A stretch of 37,301 bases of DNA. Origin: Chara braunii (taxonomy: Eukaryota > Streptophyta > Charophyceae > Charales > Characeae). The notes below the pieces were generated by a model. It worked only from the letters and a program-made list of their open reading frames with translations, ran no database searches and had not been told where the DNA came from. The stretch covers positions 760,879 to 798,179 of the forward strand of contig BFEA01000009.1 in NCBI GenBank assembly GCA_003427395.1. The letters are read 5' to 3'. The translations under genes and the position numbers were made by a program. This document shows, piece by piece, positions 10,766 to 19,090 of this stretch; positions within the stretch are counted from its first letter, which is position 1, and each line of letters begins with the position of its first letter.

Positions 10766-12870
10766 TATAAAAATTATTTTGAGGTTACGACCGACCCCCA
10801 AATAAAAGGGTAGAGAAATTATTTTGGGGTTACACTCTCATTTTAAGGCTGCAAGAATCAGTTTCGGAGTTTGAACGATCACCTGCAGGGTAGGATACCC
10901 CATTAAAGGGGTACAAAAATTATTTTGGGGGTCATAACCTACTAACCTCACGCTCTCAGTTTAGGGGTGCATGAATTTGTTTCGGGGTGTAAATGATGAC
11001 CTTGTGGTTTGTATTCACAACTATAAGGGTACAAAAAATTATTTTGAGGGTACACTCTCCCAATAAAAGGGTAGAGAAGTTATTTTACGGGTCATACTCT
11101 CAATTTGGGGATGCAAGAATCAGTTTCGGGTGTGAATGATGACTTGGGGGTCAGGACTTACAACTAAAATGATACAAAAAATATTTTGTGGTTACGACCC
11201 CCAAATAAAATAGTAGAGAAATTATTTTGGGGCCATTCCCTCAGTTTGAGGGTGCAAGAATCAGTTTCGGAGTTTGAACAATCCCGTGCAGGGTAGGATA
11301 CCCCGTTAAAAGGATACAAATTTCTTTTGTGGGTCGTAACGTCATGTCCTCACTTTGGGGGTGCATGAATTTGTTTCAGGGTGTAAATAATGACCTAGGG
11401 GTTTGTACGCACAACTAAAAGGGTACAAAAATGATTCTGGGGGTACGACCTTCCAATAAAATGGTCGAGAATTTTTTTTAAGGGTCATACTCTCATTTTG
11501 GGGGTGCAAGAATCAGTTTAGGGTGTGAATGATGATCAAGGGGTTAGGACTTACAACTATAAGGGTCCAAAAATTATTTTGAGGTTACAACCCCCCAATA
11601 AAAGGATAGACAAAGTATTTTGGGGGTGTCATACTCTCACTTTCAGGGTGCAAGAATCAGTTTCGGGTTTGAATGATGACGTGGGGGTTAAGACTTACAA
11701 CTATAAGGGTACAATAATTATTTTAAAGGTACGACACCCCAATAAAAAAGTAGAGAAATTATTTTAAGGGTCATACTCTCTGTTTGGGGATGCAAGAATC
11801 AGTTTCGGGTGTGAGTAATGACCTAGGGGTTAGGACGCACAACTGTAAGGGTAAAAAAAATATTTTGAGCGTACGACTCCCTAATAAGAGGGTATATAAA
11901 TTATTTTAAGGGTCCTACTCTCAGTTAGAACGTGCAAGAATCAAGTTCGGGTTTGAATGACGACCTAGGGGTTAGGACACACAAGTATAAGGGTATAAAA
12001 ATTATCTCAAAGGCACGACCCTCCAATGAAAGGGTAGATAATTTATTTTTAAGGGTCATGCTATCACTTTGGGCGTGCAAGAATCAATTCCAAGTGTGAA
12101 TGATGACTTGGGGGTTAGGACTTACAACAATAAGGGTACAAAAAATTATTTTGAGGTTACGACCTCCAATAAAAATATAGAGAAATTATTTTGGGGGTCA
12201 TCGTTTCACTTTGGGGATGCAAGAATCAGTTTCGTGTGTGAACGATGACTTAGGGGTTAGGACGCACAAGGGTACAAAAATTAATTTGAGGGTACGACCT
12301 TCCAATAAAAGGGTGGAGATATTATTTTAAGGGTCATACTCTCACTTTGGGGGTGCAAAAATTTGTTTCGGGTATGAATTATGACCAAGGGGTTAGGAAG
12401 CACAACTATAAGGTTTCAAAAATTATTTTGAGGTTATGACCCCCCAATAAAAGGGTGAAGAAATTATTTTGGGGGTCATACTCTTAGTTTGGAGGTGAAA
12501 GAATCAATTTCGGGTTTGATTGATGACCTCGGGTTAGGACCTACAGATGTAAGGATATAAAAAATATTTTGAGCGTAGACCCCTAAATAGAAGGGTAAAG
12601 AAATTATTTAAAAGGTCGTACTCTCAAGTAGGGGGTGCAAGAATCAGTTTAGGGTGTGAATGATGAATGACCTAGGGGTTAGGACGCACAACTATAAGAG
12701 TACATATATTATTTGGAAGGTACGACCCACCAATAAAAAGGTAGAGAATGTATTTTAAGGGTCATGCTCTCACATTGGGGGTGCAAGAATTAGTTTTGGG
12801 TGTAAATGGTGACTTGCGGGTTAGGACTTACATCAATAAGGGTAAAAAAATATGGTGTAAATGCTCTCAC
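10766..12870 (+). repeat. 142-bp satellite array, second block
   Basis: Same monomer and orientation as 6028-9969, resuming directly at the target duplication of transposon copy A. The last 30 bases before the LTR (TATGGTGTAAATGCTCTCAC) join satellite words that are not normally adjacent, indicating a local rearrangement at the retrotransposon edge. Confidence 0.95.
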
Positions 12871-13380
12871 TGTTCCGTGAACCGCCGAGACGGACGCCGT
12901 TGCTTCGCTCCTTCGCCGCTCTAGCCGGGTGCGCCAACTATATATCCCACGGTCCCCTACGACATGACAGGTTCCCGCGGGGCATAAGCTTGCATCCCTA
13001 AGGGTCTGTCACCACCCTTAGGGGCATATCCCTACCGAGCTACTGATCCACGTGCGAAGGATTTTAAGTGCAATCGCAGAGGTAGATCAGCCGAGGGCGT
13101 TTGCTCGTCTCACTGCAGTATAGGAATTGTTTGACTAAACGCCGAATGAACCCGAGCGTCGTTCGTTCCCTAGGGCGCTGATCTCCCAAGTACGAAGCGT
13201 ACACCGATCGACTAGGACAGTCTCAACTAAGCGTGAAAACAATTCTTAGTCCCTCACAATCAAACAACAAAATCCTCATTCCTTAAAACAAAATCACACA
13301 ATCCAAAACGTTGACTTGATGAGCTGGTCTATCAAAATGTCTCCTTTTCAACCTGTATGACTGAAAAAAAAAAAATATTG

Positions 13381-13735
13381 TCATTCCAAGATTATTAATT
13401 TAAAGAAATAAACTAAGAATGATTTTCTTATCATGACTACTGAAACTTGTCATGAATAGCTCATGTAAATAAATATCACTGGCACCATGCAGATCAACAA
13501 GTGATCTGGTTTCTGGTCGATGTTTGAACTCCCTGTTCGACCTCGCTTCCGTACCATATTCAATTATTTTGGAATAGTCGCTCCAAGATTATTAATTGAA
13601 GAACAAACTAGGATTGATCTTCCTATGAAAATATCTGCAAGTAAATACCGCTGCTACCATGCAGATCAACAAGTGATCTGGTTCCTGGTCGANGTTTGAA
13701 CTCTCGGTTCAACCATACCTTAGTGCTATATGTGA
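13381..13735. repeat. Internal LTR duplication, about 172-190 bp
   Basis: CCAAGATTATTAATT...ACCATGCAGATCAACAAG, then TGATCTGGTTTCTGGTCGA and TTTGAACTC, occurs twice, with ACCATGCAGATC at 13484 and 13656. The word AGATCA-ACAAG-TGATCT in each copy is a small hairpin. The right LTR has the same pair at about 28536-28890. Confidence 0.75.
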
Positions 13736-13937
13736 CTACTTGGAGGAGCGAGTGACAACTTTTCTTGGTCGCTCTGTCCTCCTGGACAATAATTACTTTT
13801 TTTGTTCCACGAATGATGGAATATCCATCTCTAACGCCAAGTTACNCAACGAATAAATATTTCANCTTCCGNTGCTTTGCTTGACAACTTTTTCAGACGT
13901 TCGNTTTTCACTTTATCCACCTTATTTTTATGCGAAC

Positions 13938-14128
13938 GATTACCCCTTAATGCATAAGCATGATAGTNAAATCATNGGGGTAATCCGAATACTATCCATC
14001 CGGCNGTCCTAACTNCATAAAGTGTTTTGTTTTTATTTTNAGATTACCTCGTGAAACCATAAGTTATATGGTTTCCTCAACGGGACTGAGTCCATGCGAA
14101 GTGTTTTATGAAATCTGAGTAAGATTTC
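13938..14128. other. Three hairpins near the inner LTR ORFs
   Basis: Perfect inverted repeats: GATTACCCC (13938-13946) with GGGGTAATC (13977-13985); GAAACCATA with TATGGTTTC (14054-14076); and GAAATCT with AGATTTC (14110-14128). They lie just downstream of ORF C in gag-pol orientation. Function is unknown; they extend the general hairpin richness of this LTR. Confidence 0.6.
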
Positions 14129-14158
14129 AGAAGACGATGTCTAATCCTGGTAAATCTC

Positions 14159-14692
14159 TCACCCGCCGCGCACCTGTGCCTCCAATAAATCCAAACGTGC
14201 CAGCTTGTCATCGTCGAAAATCAAAGTAGACCTTCGTCCACATCGCATGACTCTAACAATCCGAGTATTATAGAAGGAGGCCATCCGAGAGGCTAGTCTC
14301 CAAACTATAACTCGGAAAGGTCGACTAAGTCCAAACAGGTGTCGAGTCTCTGTGTCCCGGATCCAGACGACGCCGAAACGCCTACCGGACAAAGTAATCT
14401 TGATACTCACAATGACTCGAGAGAGGCATTGGAGGTTACTCGCGTGGTGGAAATACAAAGTATATCCGTAAAGCTCGTCGGGAGTCCGAGCCGTGTTGGC
14501 TCGAAAATCCGCGCGAGTATTAGGGAAAAATCCCTCGCCATTTTGAAGCAGTCCAATGAAGTCGAACTAGTCGATAGGAGATTCATCTCAAATTCGTAAA
14601 AGTCGCGCCGCACTCCTGAGGAAATCATACTCGTGTGTATCACGAACCAGCAGATACCTCAGGATTGTCAGGTCTCGTCGTGCTCCAGGCAT
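14159..14692 (-). pseudogene. LTR ORF C, unknown protein with two in-frame stops (3' LTR copy)
   Basis: ATG at 14692 opens MPGARRDLTILRYLLV..., and the frame stays protein-like for 178 codons to the stop at 14159, interrupted only by TGA (about 14590-14588) and TAG (14569-14567). The uninterrupted part from 14566 includes FFPNTRADF, LYFHHASNLQCL, SGRRFGVVWIRD, ASFYNTRIVRVM and DDDKLARLDLLEAQV. Charged and hydrophobic residues alternate as in a folded soluble protein. The start lies 24 nt after the ORF B stop. I recognise no family. It is on the gag-pol strand. Both stops are one C-to-T change from CGA or CAG, in keeping with cytosine deamination. It could alternatively start at an internal codon after 14566 as a shorter intact protein. 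Confidence 0.5.
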
Positions 14693-14715
14693 CTGCATAT
14701 CAGAACGTATCCAAA

Positions 14716-15228
14716 TTAGTCGCGTAAAAACTCCTCGAGTTCTTCAGCTTCATCTTCCAAATCATCATCATATAATGCTTCGGCTCCTATAATAACGAAT
14801 CTATTGACACGTATCCGCTCTGCGTAGTATATGCCAAAGAATGGGCCTTGTCGCTCATTTAGCCAAAGCACGTAACGAACGAACGGCAACCTTATTTCCG
14901 GGATCTCGACCACCTGTAGATTCAGTTCGTATGACTGCAATATCACCAAGTTCATATTAACGAAGTGACGTTCGGGCAATGGCGGTGCGAACTCGTAGTG
15001 AATAACATCCAAGCCGGCCGGTCTCCTGAAAATAAGTCGTCTGGGGGGTCTCTGCGCACTGCCATCCCAAAACCGCGGAACGTCCTCCTCTGAGTACAGC
15101 TCTGACGGGTTATAAACAAGTCGGCCTATCCTTTCTACTCTTTCTCCGTTACGTCTTTGGATTTCAACCCTTTCGGCCGCCGAATTGCGGTCGTAGAAAA
15201 GGAACAAGTCCATGGATCCCGCAACCAT
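14716..15228 (-). CDS. LTR ORF B, intact 170-aa protein of unknown function (3' LTR copy)
   Basis: An uninterrupted 170-codon frame starting MVAGSMDLFLFYDRNSAAE and ending DDDLEDEAEELEEFLRD, with a strongly acidic C-terminus (residues about 150-170). The middle has FRRPAGLDVIHYEF, NMNLVILQSYEL and LPFVRYVLWLNERQG. No signal peptide or membrane segment is evident, and I do not recognise a family. The ATG is immediately preceded by a pyrimidine run ending CTTTCAG, a textbook 3' splice site, so the first exon may lie upstream (perhaps ORF A). It lies between ORF A and ORF C, on the same strand as gag-pol, inside an LTR. That the only fully open frame in the LTR is this one suggests it was under selection until recently; that is inference. 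Confidence 0.6.
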   Translation of the reverse strand: MVAGSMDLFLFYDRNSAAERVEIQRRNGERVERIGRLVYNPSELYSEEDVPRFWDGSAQRPPRRLIFRRPAGLDVIHYEFAPPLPERHFVNMNLVILQSYELNLQVVEIPEIRLPFVRYVLWLNERQGPFFGIYYAERIRVNRFVIIGAEALYDDDLEDEAEELEEFLRD

Positions 15229-15273
15229 CTGAAAGAAAAAGGAAGACGAATGTGATCAAGTTAAAACTAAGTA

Positions 15274-15714
15274 TCACTTAAAATATTTATCTTCCTTCTG
15301 GCCCGTGATTCTTATGGTACGACCAACCTCGTCAGGGGTATCTAAATGTACTCCGTTCAGCTAATGGAACATGAGTCGGGCTGCTTGTGGCGCCAACTCT
15401 TCATACGTTAGTGGTACCTAGGATGACCACTTAAACAGGATTGCTAAGGCAGTTTTCCTTTTTCGCAAGGCGTCAAGAAATAAATTTTCTTCCGTGTGGA
15501 TGCCTTCTCCATTACCCTAAGAGGTGGTCTGGGATACTCCTTCTCCTCGCCCGAGTACAAAACTCGGATCTTAGAAGTCAGACCGTCTCCACCGAATCGG
15601 CATAGTACCCCCCCCCAAAGCGGTCCACTCTAAGTCGATAACAGGGCCGGCCCCTAAGGCAACGAACCCCCGCCCCAAATGCCTCCTAGAAAAAGGGAAA
15701 ACACCTACATAGCA
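15274..15714 (-). pseudogene. LTR ORF A, unknown protein with four in-frame TAA/TAG (3' LTR copy)
   Basis: From a strong 3' splice-site-like run (CCCTTTTTCTAG, about 15678) a minus frame reads RHLGRGFVALGAGPVIDLEW, ALGGGTMPIRWRRSDF, DPSFVLGRGEG, NLFLDALRKRKTALAILFKW, VPLTYEELAPQAARLMF and LDTPDEVGRTIRITGQKE before a TGA at 15276-15274. It is interrupted by TAA (15573-15571) and TAG (15519-15517, 15420-15418, 15363-15361). Amino-acid usage and the long agreement of one frame despite the stops indicate formerly coding sequence. It is in the same frame as ORF B, 45 nt upstream of it, so A and B may once have been one spliced or continuous reading frame. No family recognised. Confidence 0.5.
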
Positions 15715-16329
15715 TCAAGTAAAGTTTTGCCGCCTAGCGTGAAAGTAAACTCAGACGAAAAAAGAGGAATCGTAGAAAGATAGAATCATTCAGACTGACA
15801 GACATAGATGGAAGAGGGTTATTCGGGAAAGAATGGGTAACCTCATGAATAAGTCTAAACCAAGTTTAATTTCTCTTCCTTATGCTCGCTTCGTTTCTCG
15901 TTGTCTTTTTTTTCTTTTATTTATACATAGAATACAAGCACGGAGGTGAAAAAGTCAACCATTATTTCACCGTCATCACCCTCATCCAATTCAGTCCACA
16001 TGCTGTACCTGCAGTCAAAACCCAACGACACACAGACCACCATGCATTCCTTTACCATTGTAAGACTCCCAGTCATACATGCAAGAACACACATCCTCTT
16101 CCCTTTTTCAATGAACATTCAATAAAACAGNTCAAAGCAAGTGTGGGTTCACTCATGTGTGAAGGGAACTGAGTCAATTTAACTGANTGATTGACCTTGA
16201 GTGAAATTGAATAAATGGCCNACTCAAGAAGACCGTATAAATCACACTCCAGAGAATACAATCGTCACAATGAGTCGCCTGCAAAACAATCCACACCACT
16301 CCTTAGAACGATCACTTGTTGCGACACCC
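15715..16329. other. LTR segment without recognised features
   Basis: AT-moderate sequence with N positions; short frames on both strands have no protein character. Nothing to annotate. Confidence 0.4.
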
Positions 16330-16930
16330 TGCGTCGCCGCCGTAAAATTTTCACAGCGCTCCCGCACCACGGCTGGTTAAACCGGAGTCACCGTCGAAAG
16401 ATTCCGACAGTGCTACCGCACCGCTGCCGAAAAACCCAGAACCGCCGCTGTAGAAAACCCGGTGGCGCTTCCGCACCACTACTGAAAAACCAGGCCAACC
16501 GCCGCAAAAAAAACGGTAGCGCTTTCGCACCACCGCTGAANAACCAGGCCTGCTGCCACAAAAACCCGGCAGCGCTTCCGCACCACCGCAGAAAAACCAC
16601 GCCTGCAGCCGCAAAAAAAAACTGGCAGCGCTTCCGCANCACCGCAGTGAAACCAGGCCTGCTGCTGCAAAAAACNGACAGCGCTTCCGCACCACNGCNG
16701 AAAAACCAGGCCTACTGCCACAAAAAACCGGCAGCGCTTCCGCACCACCATTGAAAAACCAGGCCTGCCGCTGCAAAAAAAACCGGCAGCGCTTCCGCAC
16801 CACCGCAGTGAAACCAGGCCTGTTGCCGCAAAAAACCGGCAGCGCTTCCGCACCACCGCAGTGAAGGCCTGTGCCGCCGCAGCAAAATTTCGGCAGCACT
16901 CTCGTACCACCGCAGTAAAAACTTGTGCCG
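16330..16930. repeat. GC-rich minisatellite, 53-56 bp unit (3' LTR copy)
   Basis: The word CAGCGCTTCCGCACCACCGC recurs with agCGCTTCC starts at 16571, 16627, 16680, 16733, 16788 and 16841 (spacing 53-56), with older copies back to about 16330. Each unit has CCAGGCCTG (self-complementary AGGCCT), a Y-rich GCTGCCGC and an A5-A8 run. N bases cluster here. Open frames in it (repeated GGAEALPVF type) are by-products of the repeat. Confidence 0.9.
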
Positions 16931-17964
16931 CCTGCCGTAGTACTGGAGTGCCACCGGGACTGTCTCGTGGGACCAGCACCAGCCAAAGGGGGGGGGGGGA
17001 GCAGAGTGCTCCCTACCTTGGCTATGGCTGCCCAATCCTCCTCCTGGTGCTCCTCTGCAGTCCTCCAGCTCCTCCTCACGTTGCCTCAGCAGTCCTCCAG
17101 CTCCTCCTCACGTTGCCTCAACAGCAGCTCCAGCAGCCACAACACTCAAGTGTGCCCGTCACACAGTGGCAGCACGAGTGCTTTGTGTGGCAGCTGGGGG
17201 GCAGCTGCCTTTTTTATATTGGCTGAAGAGAGCTGGACGTCACTCTAGCCCCCTGGCGAAAACGCGGGCTCACAGTGAGCCCTTGATCTGGCCTAGATCC
17301 AGGGCTGACTGTGGCCGCACCACAGCCACAGCCTTAGTGTGGGGCAGTTTCTTTAACTGCCCCATTTTTATTTTTCTTTTCTTTTTTCCAGCTATCTCGG
17401 AATCTGGCGAGATAGCTGGTCTCCTGCCATTTCCAAAACACCTTTTCTTTTCTTTTCCTGATAAGGGGTTGGAGAGATACAGCCCCTTACAGTTTGATGT
17501 ACCCGGACCTTTTTTCCAGGGCAGATATATCGAGGAAAAGGCTGTATCTAGCCTTTTCCTTAGCGTCCCCTCAATTTCCAGGCTCCCTGCAAAAACGGGA
17601 GCCTCATAGTTACCAGCACCACGTGAGGACAAGTGTCCTCACTCAAATTTCTACTGAACTTGGCTTTTACCTCAGCCAGGTTCATGCTGTTGCTTGCAAC
17701 AACCCTCCTCCTTTTCTTCTCTGCCCTCCCCTGAAAACGGGGAGGGTAGTTGTAAGGTTGGGAGAGGTAGGACCTCCCCTTCCTAACTCCCACGTCCCTC
17801 TGCTTTCCGTCACTGTTCCACGCGTGCACTGTGGGCCGCGAGATCTGAGATCTCAGGGCCACAGTCAATTTTCCCAAGAACAAAGTGGGAGCATTTGTGC
17901 TCCCACACAGTCTGAAAGCCTGTTTCTTTGATCCACGAGGCGGTTGCCTCGTTTTTGTTTCACT

Positions 17965-17966
<2 letters not shown>

Positions 17967-17994
<28 letters not shown>
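17967..17994. repeat. T28 tract (3' LTR copy)
   Basis: Homopolymer of about 28 T between two hairpins; the identical length in both LTR copies is a further sign of shared consensus. Confidence 0.95.
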
Positions 17995-17997
<3 letters not shown>

Positions 17998-18255
17998 GTT
18001 TTTTAGTTTTCTCGTTTTAGCCTCCCCCCGTTTTTGCCTTGTTGGCTGTGGCGTCAACAGCCACGAACGGGAGAAAACAGAAAAAGAGAAATAAACCAAA
18101 AATAAAGAAGAAAACAAAAAAAAAACATACCTGAGTGGTTGCAGTAGCAGCAGTGGCTTGGCCACTGTGTGGGGAATGTATTCTCCCACTTTCTGGTGGG
18201 AGATTCATTCATTTTTGCTTATCCTATGGTTGGCTTCCTCGACGAGGAGCCAACC

Positions 18256-18297
18256 TTAGGTAGGCATGTAGGTAGGTAGGTAGGTCGTAGGTGGCCT

Positions 18298-18353
<56 letters not shown>
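18256..18353. repeat. TAGG-rich tract and CT microsatellite (3' LTR copy)
   Basis: GTAGGTAGGTAGGTAGG-type repeats (18256-18292) followed by about 26 CT units (18300-18353). The antisense open frame reads RERERE... and is not a gene. It lies 46 bp upstream of the hammerhead ribozyme. Confidence 0.95.
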
Positions 18354-18356
<3 letters not shown>

Positions 18357-18399
18357 CCTAGACGCCCTTAGCGCCATGTTCAGGCGCAGAAGTAGTTGT

Positions 18400-18458
18400 C
18401 CAGATTGTCGAGGCTCAGCCTCCTGATGAGTCGGTGAGATTCCGACGAAACAGCCTGG
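18400..18458 (+). ncRNA. Type III hammerhead ribozyme (3' LTR copy)
   Basis: All parts are present in order: stem III 5' strand CCAGATTG, cleavage triplet GTC (cut expected after C18409), closed stem I GAGGC-TCA-GCCTC (18410-18422), core CTGATGA (18423-18429), stem II GTCGG/CCGAC with loop TGAGATT (18430-18446), core GAAA (18447-18450), stem III 3' strand CAGCCTGG (18451-18458). Stem III pairs except for one A-C mismatch, and can be prolonged outward by TGT/ACA past one bulged C. Every invariant core base of the hammerhead is intact. It lies on the plus strand, antisense to gag-pol and to ORFs A-C. Short type III hammerheads are known from plant retrozymes and Penelope-like elements; here it lies in a very long gypsy LTR. 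Confidence 0.92.
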
Positions 18459-18734
18459 CACAGAGCTACCCGTTCGTTCAAAACGAACGGGTGCCCAACA
18501 AAACTTAAAAAAAAAGAAAAAGAAGACAAAAAGAAAAAAAACAAAAGAAGAAATCCAAACCAAATCTAAGAAAAAAAAATCTAAGATCAAAAGAAAGAAA
18601 AAAAATCAATAAAAAAAAATATCCTACCTGAGACGAAACGGGGCCCGTTCCGTTGAAAACGGGGGCCCTCTGAAACTGCTGAGGACTACAGTCCTCAGCC
18701 TTTGTTTCCTGGTCGCCATCTGGCGCTGCCATGT

Positions 18735-18812
18735 TAAGGTCGTTGGCTTATGCCAACGGCAAGGGTCATATTGAAATACAGACCCGAGTTCGATTCCCTA
18801 CGGGGAATCGAA
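18735..18812 (+). other. tRNA-like pol III box B remnant (3' LTR copy)
   Basis: GTTCGATTCCC at 18788-18798 matches the tRNA T-arm/box B consensus (GTTCGANTCC). A weak box A-like TGGCTTATGCC begins 44 bases upstream, the tRNA spacing. The T-arm equivalent closes as CGATTCCC/GGGGAATCG. Acceptor stem not found. It may be a SINE head or coincidence within the hairpin array. Confidence 0.3.
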
Positions 18813-18974
18813 AAGAAAATTAGGACCATTTCTCGATTTGTGTGTGTCATCCTTGCACAGGGTCCATGCCGATCTGCGCGCGGCCGATCTGGACCGCGCG
18901 ATCTTCAGATCGGGCGGTCGAGGTAGACCGCGCTTCTAAAAAAAACGGGCAGCTCCAAAAGGAGCTAGCCCGGC

Positions 18975-19050
18975 AGAACCACGAGTGAGATTCGATCCCC
19001 ATATCAGCGGGTCGAGAGTTGTGTACCGGTACCTACTGGGCTAGCTCCTG
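18975..19050 (-). other. tRNA-derived sequence with boxes A and B (3' LTR copy)
   Basis: On the minus strand TAGCCCAGTAGG (19043-19032) fits box A (TRGCNNARYNGG) and GGGATCGAATCTC (18999-18987) fits box B, 44-46 bases apart as in a tRNA. A cloverleaf is incomplete. Best read as a tRNA-related SINE head or pol III promoter relic; not a functional tRNA gene. Confidence 0.45.
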
Positions 19051-19090
19051 TTCCATGCTGAACAGGAGCAGCTCTTCAATATGAAGAGCT

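Larger units (their letters stand above)
7800..11660 (+). repeat. Higher-order repeat of about 1.093 kb within the satellite
   Basis: The variant marker CACGTGCAGGG is at 7900, 8301, 8993 and 9395, so 7900 to 8993 is 1093 bp and 8301 to 9395 is 1094 bp. Across the inserted transposon (9970-10765) the next markers are at 10880 (CACCTGCAGGG) and 11283 (CCCGTGCAGGG); subtracting the insert gives 1092 and 1093 bp. About 7.7 monomers are thus amplified together, at least three times, before the transposon arrived. Confidence 0.75.
17266..19090. other. Hairpin array: more than 20 distinct inverted repeats (3' LTR copy)
   Basis: Successive, mostly perfect stem-loops of unrelated sequence: 17266-17282 (GGGCTCA/TGAGCCC), 17341-17363 (GGGGCAGTT/AACTGCCCC), 17388-17419 (CCAGCTATCTCG/CGAGATAGCTGG), 17533-17560 (11 bp), 17580-17604, 17623-17642 (GTGAGGACA/TGTCCTCAC), 17656-17683, 17688-17701, 17724-17746 (CCCTCCCC/GGGGAGGG), 17885-17906, 17937-17950, 18044-18062, 18151-18167, 18182-18203, 18228-18255, 18371-18387, 18468-18492 (ACCCGTTCGTT/AACGAACGGGT), 18678-18699 (GCTGAGGACT/AGTCCTCAGC), 18741-18758, 18791-18810, 18946-18972, 19044-19069 (GCTCCTGTTC/GAACAGGAGC) and 19070-19090. 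Spacers are pyrimidine- or purine-rich. The density is far above chance. No repeat unit explains it. Confidence 0.85.

Noticed and set aside
9941-10805. Long open frames of 220-286 codons on both strands
   Set aside because: They run through 512 N and poly-A/T; artefacts.
8544-11767. Open frames of 60-80 residues in the satellite (NDDLGVRT...NYKGTK type)
   Set aside because: They follow the 142-bp repeat, shift frame between monomers and exist only where a monomer happens to be 141 bp; not genes.
6028-12870. CRISPR-like regular repeats
   Set aside because: Units are long, contiguous and lack unique spacers; this is a eukaryotic satellite.
16351-17079. 242-codon minus frame in the LTR with repeated GGAEALPVF-like units
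   Set aside because: By-product of the 53-56 bp GC-rich minisatellite; units are not a multiple of three and other frames are open too.
18219-18590. 123-codon minus frame with an Arg-Glu repeat
   Set aside because: It is the translation of the CT microsatellite and purine tracts; no protein character outside them.
18735-18812. Functional tRNA gene
   Set aside because: Only box B is convincing; no acceptor stem or anticodon arm can be closed.
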